Positions 1-11,787 of a DNA stretch of 64,000 nt are shown in pieces. The position numbers and the translations under genes are program-made. The stretch is from Ziziphus jujuba (Eukaryota; Streptophyta; Magnoliopsida; Rosales; Rhamnaceae). Location of the stretch: the NCBI RefSeq assembly GCF_031755915.1, contig NC_083387.1, positions 19,737,001-19,801,000 on the forward strand, in the 5' to 3' direction. The notes under the pieces are model-generated. The model did no database searches and had not been told where the DNA came from. It saw nothing but the letters and a program-made list of their open reading frames with translations. Positions within the stretch are counted from its first letter, which is position 1, and the number at the start of each line of letters is the position of its first letter.

Positions 1-418
1 TTCAGGTTTGATCTATCTTTGTTTGTTTTATTTTATTTTGTGTTAATATGCAATTTTAACATTAGGTTATGATTGCATCTATCTCACATACGTTCAGCAT
101 CTTAAAAAAAGAAAAACAAAATTCCTAGTTAAATTAGGTTTCTTAGTTTTATTGTATTTTTTGCTTCCTAGTTTGTTGGTTGCTTTTCATCATTGTTCTT
201 CTTAATTTTGGTTTTTGTTTGCTATTTTAGTATTAAATATTTGCATTCATATTCAAAAAAAAAAAGAAGAGAGAGGGTTTGCGGCAACATATACAAATTT
301 GCAAAAAATTACAAATTTGCATTTTATTGTTGGAGGTCATAGGTTTGGTGATTATTTGGTGTTGGAATTGCAATTTTGATGTTGATTCTTGCTACTGCAG
401 TTGTCTTATGTTCTGTGA

Positions 419-452
<34 letters not shown>

Positions 453-1122
453 GCCGAATATAAACAAAAAAAAAAAATCGGTTTGTCGAATTTGGTGTTG
501 AAATTTATTGCTGGAAATTTCTTGGAGCTACTGAATTGTTGATTATTTATTCAATATTTGGAGTTTCTGGAGAATTATTTTGGTTGCTGGATGTTTGAAT
601 TTTGGGTGCTTAAATTATTTGGATTAAAATTAGTTAAAGAATTTGATACAAAGCTAGAATTACAAGAACAACAACCAACACTATTCTTTAATCTTGTTCG
701 AATTGATTCTTGTTCCTTTTTGAAATTCTTTTTCTAAATTTTTATTCTTGAATCCTAAATTTCTTACAATCTGTTCCAATTCTTATTGATTCCAAAATTT
801 TCTTTATTAATTTGCTTTATTTTGCCTAGAAAAGCCAAAAACTAGGTTTTATTAAATTCATCGGTATTGCTTGTTTATTGCTACTTTTTTATTGATAAGT
901 TTAATTAAAATATACTTGTGATCTCATTGCTTTTTTGTGGGTGTTTTAATAAGAACTTTGAGATAATTTTTTGAGTGGAAAAGACAAGAGTGTGTGAGCT
1001 TAAAAAAAGATAAAAGCCAAAACTAGTGTGAAAACACAAGTGTCGAGACCTTGATTGAGTGAAACACATGAAGGAGTGATTTTTGTTGAGAATTTATTTT
1101 ATATAGCATTATTTATACTAAC
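1..1122 (+). other. Untranslated leader of gypsy element G1
   Basis: This stretch between the primer-binding site (just left of the window) and the Gag start has no long reading frame. It aligns along its length with 41483-42606, the leader of the second copy, including the poly-A runs and the motif ending just before the Gag ATG. It probably carries the packaging signal, by analogy with the family. Confidence 0.75.
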
Positions 1123-2457
1123 ATGGCAGATTCAAGGTTGAGGAGAAGTGATCCACCACTAAGAACTAATGAAGAAGAATCCGTAGGATTCCATGGTGAT
1201 TCTTGAGCTACAGGGAGTGGTGAGCAAACGGATATGAGGGCTGTATTGGAATAATTACAGCATATGAATGCTCAATTTGACCACATAAATCAAAGGATGG
1301 ACAGAATAGAAACATCTTATGGTGGACCGAATTTGAGGCAAGAGTTCCATGGAGGTCAAGGAGGCTGTGGACGAACTAGAAAGGAGTTTGAAGAGGAAAA
1401 TTTTGGAGATGATTTTGAGGAAGGAATGGATGAAACTTTTGTGGTCCAAGAGAAGCTAGGCTATGGGAGGCATATGAGAGAGGAGGTAGATGATGATCTT
1501 GGCAACATCAAGGTAAACGTACCATCTTTTATGGAAAAAAGTTACCCGGAGGCTTACTTGGAATGGAAGGAGCAAATGGAGATGATTTTTTATTGTCATA
1601 ACTATTCGGAGGCCAAGAAAATTATGTTGGGAGCAATGGAATTTGGACATTATGCACTCCAATGGCAGACTAATGAGCAAAGTACTCAAAGAAGAGTTGG
1701 TGATGACTTGATTACTACATGGCGACAAATGAAAGGAGCCATGAGGAAGCGATTTGTACAATCACACTATCGTATGTTGCTGCATCAAAGGCTTCAACCT
1801 TTATCTCAAGGAAATAGGTTTGTGGAGGATTATTACAAGGAGATGAAGATGCTTATGATGAGGTTAAGCATGAATGAGGGTAGAGAAACAACCATGGTGA
1901 GGTTTCTTGGTGGTTTGAATAGTGAAATAGCCGATAAACTAGAATTGCAACAATATGTGGAATTGGAGGAGATGTTGCATGTGGGTATTAAATTAGGGCA
2001 TCAATTCAAGAGGAGGGGTGTAGTCACACGGTTTGGGGGTGTTTCCAATAGCGTAAGATCAAATCCAAGTGCTTGGAGAAGCAATCTCATTTTTGAGGCA
2101 AGACAAAAACCGAAGCTAGGTGAAGAGAGCTCCAATCGGCCAAGGAAGGATACAAAAGCCAAATCTATCCAAGCACCAACGAATGAGGTAAAATCTTATC
2201 CTAAACCTTCCAAATCTAGAGAAGTTATTTGTTTTAAGTGTCAGGGACGAGGACATATCGCTAGCCAATGCCCGAATAGAAGAATCATGGTGTTAAAAGA
2301 TAACAATAAGCTAGAGTCGGAAAGTGAGGAAAGTGAAGATGAAGCCGAGCAAAAAAAAGAAGACTTTGAGGTTGAAGCTAAAAATTTGCATGCATCCAAT
2401 GCCGAATTAAATTTGGTTTCTAGGAGAGTGCTAGCTATATATAAAGATGATGACTAA
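1123..2457 (+). pseudogene. Retrotransposon Gag of G1, two nonsense codons near N-terminus
   Basis: The structural Gag polyprotein would form the virus-like particle. The start at 1123 (MADSRLRR...) is chosen because the second copy begins identically at 42607. Stops TGA 1204-1206 and TAA 1252-1254 break the first 44 codons; from 1264 the frame is open for 397 codons. The retrotransposon-gag core contains PEAYLEWKEQMEMIFYCHNY, and a CCHC zinc knuckle CFKCQGRGHIASQC lies at about 2230-2271, followed by an acidic tail. The closing TAA 2455-2457 replaces a CAA that is intact in the sister copy, so Gag was probably fused to Pol in the active ancestor. Confidence 0.88.
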
Positions 2458-4494
2458 GTTCAAAGAGAAAACATCTTCCACACCCGATGTGAAATCCAAG
2501 GTAAGATTTATAGTATGATTATTAATAGTGGAAGTTGTACAAATGTAATTAGCAACATTATGGTTGACAAATTAGGTTTAACAACTATTAAACATCTAGA
2601 ACCTTATAGATTATAATGGCTTAATGATAGTGGTGAGATAAAAGTGAATAAACAAGCCAAAGTAAAATTTAGTATAGATAAATATGTGGATGTTGTATTG
2701 TGTGATATTGTGCCTATGCATGCTAGACATATTTTCTTAGGTAGACCATGCCAATTTGATAAAGATGCTACTCATTATGGTCAAGAGAATTGTATTGTTT
2801 TTAGATTTAAAGGCAAGAAGGTCAAGCTGGAGCCATTAACTCCCAAGGAAGTATATAGAGATCAATTACAAATACAACAAAGGAGGGAGGCCGAAAAGCT
2901 CAAGGAGAAAGCTAGTATGGCACCTACAGCTTTACCATCCATTTAAGAAGGTAAGTCCAAACTTGCTGTCCAAGGTAAGTGTTGTAAACCTAAACTTGAG
3001 GGGAAAGAAAGAGGAAGGCCGAGAATGATAAAAGACATGAAAAAGCCGAGAGTGAAGTGAAAGAGGAAGAAAAAACCGAGAGTGAGGGACAATCCGAGAG
3101 GAAGAAAGAAAAAGAAAGAAAAGAGAGGAAAAATAAAAAAATTTATTTGAGTTTTGGGGATGTTAATAAAGCTATCTTGGGTAAGAAACCAGTGCTGGTC
3201 ATGATTTATAAAGATAATTATTTGAATGATCAAGCTAACTTTGAAGAACTTGAATTGCCATGTTCAATTTTTTCTCTTTTGCAAGATTTTGAAGATGTCT
3301 TTCTGGATGAAATTTTCAAATGGATTACCACCTATTAGAGGGATTAAACATCAAATTGACTTTATTTCAGGGGCTGCCATACCAAATAGACCTGCATATA
3401 GAAGTAATCCCGAAGAGACAAAGAAGCTACAAAGGCAAGTAAGTGAGTTGCTTGAAAAATGTTACATTCGTGAGAGTATGAGTCCATGTGCTGTTCCTAT
3501 TTTGTTAGTGCCTAAAAAAGATGGTTCTTAGAGAATGTGTGTTGATTGTAGGGCTATAAATAATATCACCATTAAATATAGACATCCAATTCCTAGATTA
3601 GATGATATGCTTGATGAATTGTATGGTGCTTGCATGTTTTCTAAAATTGATCTTAGGAGTGGATATCATCAAATTATGATGAAAGAATGTGACAAATGGA
3701 AGACCACATTTAAGACTAAATATGGTCTGTATGAATGGTTAGTTATGCCTTTTGGATTAACTAATGCACCTAGTACCTTTATGAGGCTTATGAATCATGT
3801 TATGCGTCCATTTATTGGTAAATTTGTGGTTGTGTATTTTGATGATATTTTAGTGTATAGAACATCTTAGGTAAGTTTTAAATATTCTTAGGAAGGAAAG
3901 ATTATTTGCTAACATGAAAAAGTGTGATTTTTGCAAAGATGAACTAGTTTTCCTAGGATTTATAATAAGTGCTGCAGGTATAAAACTTGATCAATCTAAA
4001 GCTCAAGCCATCCAAGATTGGTCGACATCAACATCTATCACACAGGTGAGGACTTTTCATGGTTTGGCTAGTTTCTATGGAAGATTTGTTAAGGAATTTA
4101 GTACCATTGCAGCGCCTTTGAATGAAGTTGTAAAGAAGAATGTTGGCTTTCAGTGAGGGGAAGTACAAGAAAAATCCTTTAATTTGTTTAAAACAAATTA
4201 TGTAATGCACCTTTACTAGTTTTACCAAATTTTTCTAAGACTTTTGAAATTGAGTGTGATGCTTTGGATGTAAGTATTGGAACTATTATAATGCAAGAAA
4301 GAAGACCTATAGTCTACTTTAGTGAGAGATTAAATGGAGCTGCACTAAACTACCCGACATATGACAAGGATATGTATGCTTTAGAAACATGGCAGCACTG
4401 ACTAATGCCAAAGGAGTTTATGATTCATACGGATCATGAATCTTTAAAGTACCTTAAGGGCCAAAGGAAGCTTAACTGAAGGCATGCTAGGTGG
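2458..4494 (+). pseudogene. Pol of G1: protease, reverse transcriptase, RNase H (broken)
   Basis: The aspartic protease remnant at about 2516-2560 reads IINSGSCTNVIS, with Asn where the family has the catalytic Asp of D-S/T-G. Reverse transcriptase lies at about 3360-4160: [34 protein letters not shown] and the catalytic [10 protein letters not shown] are readable. Breaks include a shared stop at 2614-2616, a Trp-to-TAG stop at about 3530 and a deletion just after the YFDD motif. RNase H at about 4240-4490 is recognisable ([32 protein letters not shown]). The segment ends where the reversed LTR inserted. Confidence 0.88.
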
Positions 4495-4499
4495 ATGGA

Positions 4500-5631
4500 T
4501 GATACGAACCTAGGACGACCTACTCTTAAACCCGTATTATATTAGTCCGGATCTTAATTAGGTTCAAGTTCTAATGGAATTGACCCAACCCCTAACCAAC
4601 CTGTGGTTACAAACCTTGGTATAATGTAGACGCTACAATAGGAGATGGAAAACCTATTGATAAATCAAGCTAAAACAACCAATTCTCTAATGGTGTTTTT
4701 GGTGTTCTCAAAGAACAAAGAGATAATTAATCTCACAAGTATTTTCTCAATCAAATCAAAGTTGTATTATTATTGAAAAATAAGCCTTTAAATAGGCTAC
4801 AAAGCCACAAAATAAAACCCTAAAAACAAAGGGAAAACCGGCATACAAAGTAGTTTCCTATGGTGGCCGAAATTCTCACTCATTTCCTAATCTAATTTGG
4901 ATTAATTAATTCCTTTATTTTGAATTAGGAATTAATTAATTTAAAAGGAAAATAATAAAATAATAACTTTCCTAAACTTATTGTTTCAGAAAATAAATAA
5001 ATAAAAACTAAAAAGTAATGGTAATTTCCTAAAACAAAAAGTAGAATCAAATTAGGAAACCAAAATACTAGCTTTTTGACTAAGTTGATTTTGACCAATC
5101 TTTGATTAATTTGAACTCCAAATCAGCTTCAATATAATTTTTAGGATGCCAAATAAGCTAAGTATGAAGTACCACATGTTGCCCATGCTTGGAAGAGGAA
5201 GAAAAAGCCAACTTAGCAAAATACAGTAAAGCCAGCACCAAATACAATAAAAAACAGGCCAAATTTGAAGCTGTCCATACAACCCCTTTCTGAGTGCCTT
5301 TGAAGCTAGCTTGACTTGATTCCATATCCTCTTAGACATATGTATTGAATCCATAAAGAGTTGGAACCATTTCATGCTGCCCATTGTCCATATTTGCACC
5401 AAAACTGCTACTCGGGTCCGTATCGGCTTCCACCACTTGGATGCTTAGAATAGGCTTTGTATCTTCGAGTATGGACAAACTCTGTCGAGATTGATTACCC
5501 CTTGTATAAATGCTCCCAGGTTGTCCTTAAATCTCTTAATTTGAGCTCTTGTGATTGGCCTAGTCTTCATCCGTGTCGGGTCAGCACCCCAGTGGGTTAT
5601 CGGTTGAGCGGGCTCGGGGGTAATCACATCA
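4500..5631 (-). mobile_element. Solo LTR of the same gypsy family, inserted in reverse into G1
   Basis: Read on the minus strand this 1132-bp segment starts TGATGTGATTACCCC and ends GGTTCGTATCA. It aligns with the 3' LTR at 6954-7961 and the LTRs at 40382-41467 and 47355-48470. It is flanked by the 5-bp target-site duplication ATGGA (4495-4499 and 5632-5636), and the pol sequence of G1 resumes beyond it in register with the second copy. A single LTR with an intact TSD is what LTR-LTR recombination leaves behind. Its first 180 bp encode PITRAQIKRFKDNLGAFIQG, the integrase tail that this family keeps inside the LTR. Confidence 0.92.
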
Positions 5632-5636
5632 ATGGA

Positions 5637-6953
5637 GTTTATTGAAACATTTTCCTATGTCATCCTCTAGAAAAAAGGTAAGTAAAATATGGTTGTCGAT
5701 GCATTATCCTGAAGGTGTGTAGTTTTAAACAATTAAAGGAACTTTATAAGAATGATAGCGACTTTGGAGAAATATTTAGAGCTTGTTTGAAACATGGATT
5801 TAATAAATTTTACATATTTGAGGGGTATTTGTTTAGGAAAAACAAACTTTGTGTGCCTAATTGTAACATTAAGGAGTTACTAGTTCAGGAAGGTCATGGG
5901 AGTGGTTTAATGGGTCATTTTGGTGTTTTTAAAACTTTATCCTTGTTGTAAGAACATTTTTATTGGCCTAACATGAAGAGAGATGTTGAGAGAATATGTG
6001 AAAGATGTTTGAAATGCCGAAAGACCAAGTCCACATTGAAACCTCACGGTTGTACCATCCATTGTCGATTCTTTCCTATCCTTGGGTAGATTTGTCTATG
6101 GATTTTATTCTTGATTTGCCTAAGTCTAGGACAGGTAAGGATTCAATATTTGTTGTTGTGGATAGATTTTCTAAGATGGCACATGTAATACCATTTTATT
6201 ACATGTAATAAAACTGATGATGCATCTAATGTTGCTAATTTATTTTTCAAAGAAATTGTGAGATTGCATGGAATGCCTAGGACTACTATTTTGGATAGGA
6301 ATTCTAAGTTCTTAAGTTATTTTTCAAAAGCTTTGTGGGCTAATTTAGGTACCAAGCTTTTATTTTGCACTACTTGTTATCCACAAACTGATGGACAAAT
6401 CATTGTTGAGAGCATTAATTAGTAGAAATTTGAGAACTTGAGAAGAATATTTACCACATGTTAAATTTGCTTATAATAGGTCATTGCATTCGGCCACTAA
6501 ATATACACCATTTGAAATTGTTTATGGCATTAATCCTTTAACTCCATTAGATTTAATATCTTTACCTTTAATTGAATGTTCTAATCTAGATGGAAAACAA
6601 AAAGCTGATTTTGTAAAGCAGATTCATGAGAAAACTAAGGCAAATATTGAGAGGAGGACCGAGCAATATGCAAGAAATGCTAATCAAGGCCAAAAACAAG
6701 TTGTCTTTGAACCTGGAGATTGGGTTTGGTTGCACTTAAGGAAGGAGAGGTTTTCCGAGCAAAGAAAGTCAAAGCTTATGCCACGTGGAGATGGACCTTT
6801 AGAAGTTTTGGAGCAAATTAATGACAATGCTTACAAACTTGATTTACCAGATGAGTATAATGTTAGTGCTACATTTAACGTCACTGATTTGTCTCCTTTT
6901 GCTGCAGGTGATGACTTTGATTTGAGGGCAAATCCTTTTCAAGAGGAGGGGAA
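5637..6953 (+). pseudogene. Integrase of G1 (broken)
   Basis: The reading resumes after the inserted LTR with the end of RNase H, then the HHCC zinc-binding region (EGHGSGLMGHFG ... [10 protein letters not shown]). The integrase core follows ([31 protein letters not shown]) and the GPY/F-type C-terminal part ([31 protein letters not shown]). Stop TAA 5949-5951 is shared with the second copy. A deletion near 6400 removes the segment after PQTDGQ that holds the catalytic Glu. The last open stretch, 6484-6984, runs across the polypurine tract into the LTR. No chromodomain is seen. Confidence 0.87.
6941..6953 (+). promoter_or_regulatory. Polypurine tract of G1
   Basis: The purine run AAGAGGAGGGGAA lies immediately before the LTR start TGATGAGAATTC. 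It is the expected plus-strand priming site. It sits inside the integrase reading frame rather than after it. Confidence 0.75.
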
Positions 6954-7961
6954 TGATGAGAATTCGCCCGTGCCGCACGACTGACAACCTGTTAGGGTGC
7001 TGACCCAATACGAATGAAGACCAGGCCGATCACTAGGGTTCAAGTGGTTTAAGGACAACCTTGTTACCTTTATCTAGGGAATAATTCATTCTTAAAATGG
7101 CTTGTCCATACTCGAAGATACAAGGCTTATTTTAAGTATTCCAGTGGTGGAGGCTGATATGTACCCGGATAACTATCATCAGACATGGTACATTGGACAT
7201 TTTACATCAGACATCCATAGATTGAACATCTGACATTGGACATCGAACTTCGGTCGGACATCCATACATCGAACATCTGACATTGGACATCAAACTTCGG
7301 ACATCAAACATATGTTAGCTCGGACATCAGGCAAACATAAGTTAGCTCGGACATCAGACATAAGTTAGCTCAGACATCAGGCAAACATAAGTCAACTCAG
7401 ACATCAGACATAAGTTAGCTTAGTTGTCAAAGTAGTCAACTCGTTTCCTAATTTGCGTTTGACCTTTTAATTTTTATTTATTTATTGGCTAGACAAATCA
7501 ACTTAGGAAAATTATTATTTTATTATTTTCACTATAAATTAATTAATTCCTAATTCAAAATAAAAGAATTAATTAATACAAATTAGTTTAGGAAAGTAGC
7601 GTAAAATTCGGCCAACTTGTTTCCTTTTCTTTTGGTGGCCGTTTTACGTAGTTAATTAGTGTTTTATTTTGTAACTTTTTAGTCTATTTAAGGGCTTGTT
7701 TTATTAATAATATTCAATACCTTATTCATATAGAAAATTAGTTGTGAGATGGAATTCTCTTTGTTCTCTTTGCATTAGTGAATGAGTGTTTTAGTTTAAC
7801 TTATTAATAGGAAATCCATCACCTATTGTGGCATCATCATTATACCAAGGTTTCTAATCACAGGTTGGTTAAGGGTCAAAGTGACCATTAGACCTTGAAT
7901 ATAATTAGATCCGGGCTAATATAATACGGGTTTAGGTACAGGTCGTCCTAGGTTCATATCA
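6954..7961 (+). repeat. 3' LTR of gypsy element G1
   Basis: The LTR begins TGATGAGAATTCGCC after the polypurine tract and ends GGTTCATATCA. It is colinear with the reversed solo LTR and with both LTRs of G2, except for a local minisatellite at 7177-7440. The integrase tail encoded at its start is broken by stops. Copia sequence follows directly, so the two elements abut or G1 landed inside the copia element; the matching TSD would lie left of the window. Confidence 0.88.
7177..7440 (+). repeat. GACATC-based minisatellite inside the LTR
   Basis: The hexamer GACATC/GACATCAG recurs many times, first with GAACATCTGACATTGGACATC units and then with longer units containing CATAAGTTAGCTCGGACATCAG. 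The other three LTR copies in this window lack it, so it expanded locally. It lies upstream of the expected LTR promoter region. Confidence 0.85.
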
Positions 7962-7989
7962 CCAAGGAATCCAACCATTGATAGTAATG

Positions 7990-10900
7990 TCGTAACCAAG
8001 AAAATTTATGAGAATTGGAAGCCCTCCAATAAATGTTACATGATGATGATGGAGAGCTATATGGATGAATCCATACATGCTTGCATTCTAAAGGTGACAT
8101 TGCCAAGAAATTTCTTGAGGAAATTAGGAACAAGTTCATCAAGTTGACATGAAGGAGAAGTATCATTACTTAGATTTTCTAAGCAACACCAAATATGATA
8201 GGGTTAAAGGTGTGAGGGAGTATATCATGTTACTTTCCTGCTATTATCGATGTGCATATGAATACTTTGTGGTTTGATACTGAAATGACAATTAATGTTA
8301 CTAATTCATTGTAGAGGCTATAAGTCAAAGAGTGCTAACCAATCTTGAGCAACATGTTTACATGGGAGAGAGCTCAATAGTGAATGTGGACATCTTGGGA
8401 ACAGTCAAATTGAAATTTACCACAAAATATATTATTGAGTTACAAAAAGTTTCTTATATACCTTCAATAAAAAGAAATTATTTGTTTCTCTTTGGAAAGT
8501 CAATTTATATCAACTTGATTTATTTGGTAGTGGTCTCAATTCTTCTGTTAATATTGTTATTACTCCTATTGTTGCTTCCAAACACCCAAAAATTAATTAT
8601 AATTTTTCCATATTGTGGTATATGAGCTTAGGGTATATTTCTAGGCACAAAATGGAAAAGTTGATGAATGATGAAATACTTCATAACCTTGAATTCTCTA
8701 ACTTGTCAACCTGTGTTGAACATGTGAAGGATAATTCAAACTTAAGAAGAATAATATTGCTATGTGTGGAGATGTTTTTGAATTAATCCACACTGATATT
8801 TGTGGACATGTCACACCAACTATCTTGGGAGGTTACAGGTATTTTATTACCTTATTTAATGACTTCTTTTGTTATAAACATGATGAGCTTATCAATGAGA
8901 AGTCAAACTTTAGTTGCCTTCAAGGAGTTTAAGTGAAGATGGAGCTTTAGAAGAATAGGAAGCTAAAGGCTAAGAGATCTGATAAAGGTGGTGAATTCTA
9001 TAGCAGATATAACAAGATTGGACAGAACCTTAGGCCATTCACACTTTATTTGCATGAATGTGGCATTGATTCATAGTGTACAATGCTTAACACTCGTCAG
9101 TAGAATGGCATAGCTGAAAAGAAACATTGTACTATGTTGGACATGGTGCAATGCGCAAATTATAATTTGCCAAATTACTTGTGGGGAGAATCTTTAAGGA
9201 TAGCAGCTTACATACTAAATCAAGTGCCAAAATAAATTTGTTCCTAAAAGTCCTTTTGACTTATGGTTAGAGGAAGAGCCTAACTTACAACATTTTTGAG
9301 TATGAGGTTGCAAAGTTGAGGTACAAATTTATAATCCCCAAATCAAGAATTTGGATCTAAAACCATTAGTAGTTATTTTATTGGATATTGTATACGATCC
9401 AAGGGTTTTAGATTCTTTTGTTTATCTAACACCACCAAGTTCATTAAGTTAAATAGGGTTGTTTACTTTGAAAAAGATTTTGACATTGGTGACAGTATGG
9501 GCCCAAGGGAGCTTAAATTAGAGAATAAGGTGCTTTCGTTATCAATCTTGATGTTCCTGACCAAGATATTGTTGATCTGGTCATTGATGAACCAGTGGTT
9601 GATCAGGGTGAACCCGTTGTGAAATTCTCGCTCTAATCAATGTTAATGTGTCTTTAAGGAGGTCACAGAAGGATAAAAGCAATTTAACATAAATGATGAG
9701 TCAAATCCAATCACTTTTAAGGATGCCACGAGTAGTTTGTACTCAAATTTTTGGTTAAATGCAATGGAAGATGAAATGAAAGACTTGATTGATTTACCAA
9801 AGGGTAGAAAACCTATTGGGTGTCAATGGATCTTTAAGATCAAGAGAGAATCCAATAGTCAATTAAAGAGTGATAAGACTAGACTTGTTGCCAAAAGATT
9901 TAGGTAAAAGGAGAGAAAATACTACACATAGACGTTTTCTCTTGTATCCACAAGAATTCTTTTAGAATTATTATGGCGATTGTAGCTTATATGACTTGGA
10001 GTTGCATCAGATGGATGCTAGAACTACTTTTTTGAATGGTGATTTGTATGAGAACATGTATATGATTCAACCAATTGGTTTCCAACAAGTGAAGCATGAG
10101 AATTTGGTTTGCACACTTAAGAAGTGCACTTATGGTCTTATGCAGGCTTTGAGGCAGTGGTATTGTAAGTTTGATGAAGTTATCACCAAGAATGGCTTTA
10201 AGGAAAATATTGTTGACATGTGCATATATATATATATATATATATATGAAGGTTGGTGGGAGGAGCTTCATTATATGTTGATGACATAATTTTGGTCACC
10301 AATGACACTGACTTATTTATGGAGATAAAATATATATTATGTAATCATTTTACCATGAAAAATCTTAGAGACGCTTCTTTTGTTTTGGGCATCAAAATTG
10401 TTCAAGATAGAACTAGTCATGTGTTGCAATTGTCTAAGAGAACCCACATTGATAGGATCTTAAAATGGTTTGATATGCACATTTGTTTTCCTGGACGTGT
10501 ACCATCCATAAAAGATGAAAAATTTTCTAAGAACGAATGTCCAAAGAACAATAAGGATAGGATGGTGATGCAAGATGTCTAATATTATTCTACAGTTGGT
10601 AGTTTGACGTATACTCAAGTTTGTACATAGCCTAATATTGTTTTTGCTGTGGGTGTGATTGGTAGATCAATTAGCATTATTGGTCCTATTTATTACCAAA
10701 CAATTAAGAAGCTCTTTAGGTATCTTTAGGGTAGTAAAAATTATAAGTTGACATATCGATACATCAATTCTTTTGATGTAATTAGTATAATGATGTAGAT
10801 TATTAAGGCTGTGTAGATGATAAGAACTCTACCATAAGAAATATATTTATCATCGCAGGAGGAGCTGTGTCTTGGCAGAGTGCCAAGCAGACTATAACAG

Positions 10901-11251
10901 CATGCTCAACTTTTAAGACAGAGTATGTGTTGTGTTATGAAGTAGCTCGTCATGCAGTTTAGCTTCACAATTTAGTTCGTGACTTTGAAGTAAGTGACTC
11001 CATTTGAGAGACCTATCGTAATGTACTATGATAATACTGCAACAGTGTCTCTCTCCAATAATTTAAAAGGTATACAAGGTAAGAAATACATTGATGAAAA
11101 GCATTTTACAGTGAAGAAGAAAATTGAAGAAAGCTTCATTATTGTTGTTCACATGCCGACTTATAATGTGGTGACAAATCCATTAACCAAGGGCTTTCCA
11201 ACAGACATATTTAAGGAGCATCTATCCTGCATGTGGTTATCGAGTAGTTAA
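7990..11251 (+). pseudogene. Copia gag-pol relic of C1
   Basis: This is one former polyprotein gene now split among all three frames. Integrase triad positions are still visible as Asp in HTDICGH, Asp in RSDKGGEF and Glu in GIAEKKH, although stops lie between them. The RT active-site YVDD at about 10268-10279 is intact but is in a different frame from the upstream RT segment. A (TA)12 tract at 10224-10247 sits where the sequence switches frame. RNase H is broken near 10960-11010. It could not make a functional protein. Confidence 0.83.
10224..10247. repeat. (TA)12 microsatellite within copia RT
   Basis: A pure TA run interrupts the RT reading frame just before the YVDD box. Translation becomes CIYIYIYIYIYEGWW in place of a normal RT segment, and the downstream YVDD is in another frame. 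Confidence 0.9.
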
Positions 11252-11787
11252 GTCTTCTATGGATTATATAATATGTAATAATGTCCATATTGAGTATTGT
11301 TTATTTCTTTGAGCATACATTGTTGAGCAATACATTAATGTCGAATCATTATTTATTTATTTATAGGATATTTGTTACATATATTATTGCCTTTATGTTT
11401 ACAGGTTTATTTTAAATTTTTTAGTTTGTATATGTATATGTTGATCCACAGGTACCATGATAAGTCCCTACTGCCTAGTTTGTGTATGTTGTTGTATCCT
11501 GTCGGTATACAATGCTCGAATGAAATGGTATCGTATGTTAAGAGATTGCACGTGGTAAGATAAATCCTTACTACTTAAACTAAGCTTATGGTATGCAAAG
11601 TATTCAGTTGAAATGCTATAGAGTTTTGGAAGATTTATTGAGACAATCTTTACTACCCAATCTAGTATGTTATTGTGCCCTGTCAATACACTGTATACTT
11701 AGATAAAATGGTATTTTATTTTAAGAGGTTCTATAGTAGGTGAGTCTATTGTTAAATGTAATGATTAATGCAATTCAAATAGGAGAA

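Larger units (their letters stand above)
1..7961 (+). mobile_element. Ty3/gypsy LTR retrotransposon G1, decayed, 5' LTR outside window
   Basis: The window opens about 20 bases inside the untranslated leader: the first bases match the sequence that follows the primer-binding site of the related copy near 41490 and 48490. Gag, protease, reverse transcriptase, RNase H and integrase follow in Ty3/gypsy order, then a polypurine tract and a 3' LTR ending at 7961. The reading frame was originally one continuous gag-pol, since the stop that ends Gag at 2455-2457 is a CAA codon in the copy at 42607-47354. Many stops and small deletions make it defective. A reversed solo LTR at 4500-5631 interrupts it between RNase H and integrase. 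The LTR-encoded integrase tail hints at a CRM-like lineage, but this is not proven. Confidence 0.93.

Noticed and set aside
1255..1761. Minus-strand frames opposite the gypsy Gag
   Set aside because: They are shadows of the Gag frame, which has a clear zinc knuckle on the plus strand.
7177..7440. Regularly spaced GACATC repeats resembling a CRISPR array
   Set aside because: The units vary in length, lack unique spacers of constant size, and lie in a plant LTR. It is a minisatellite.
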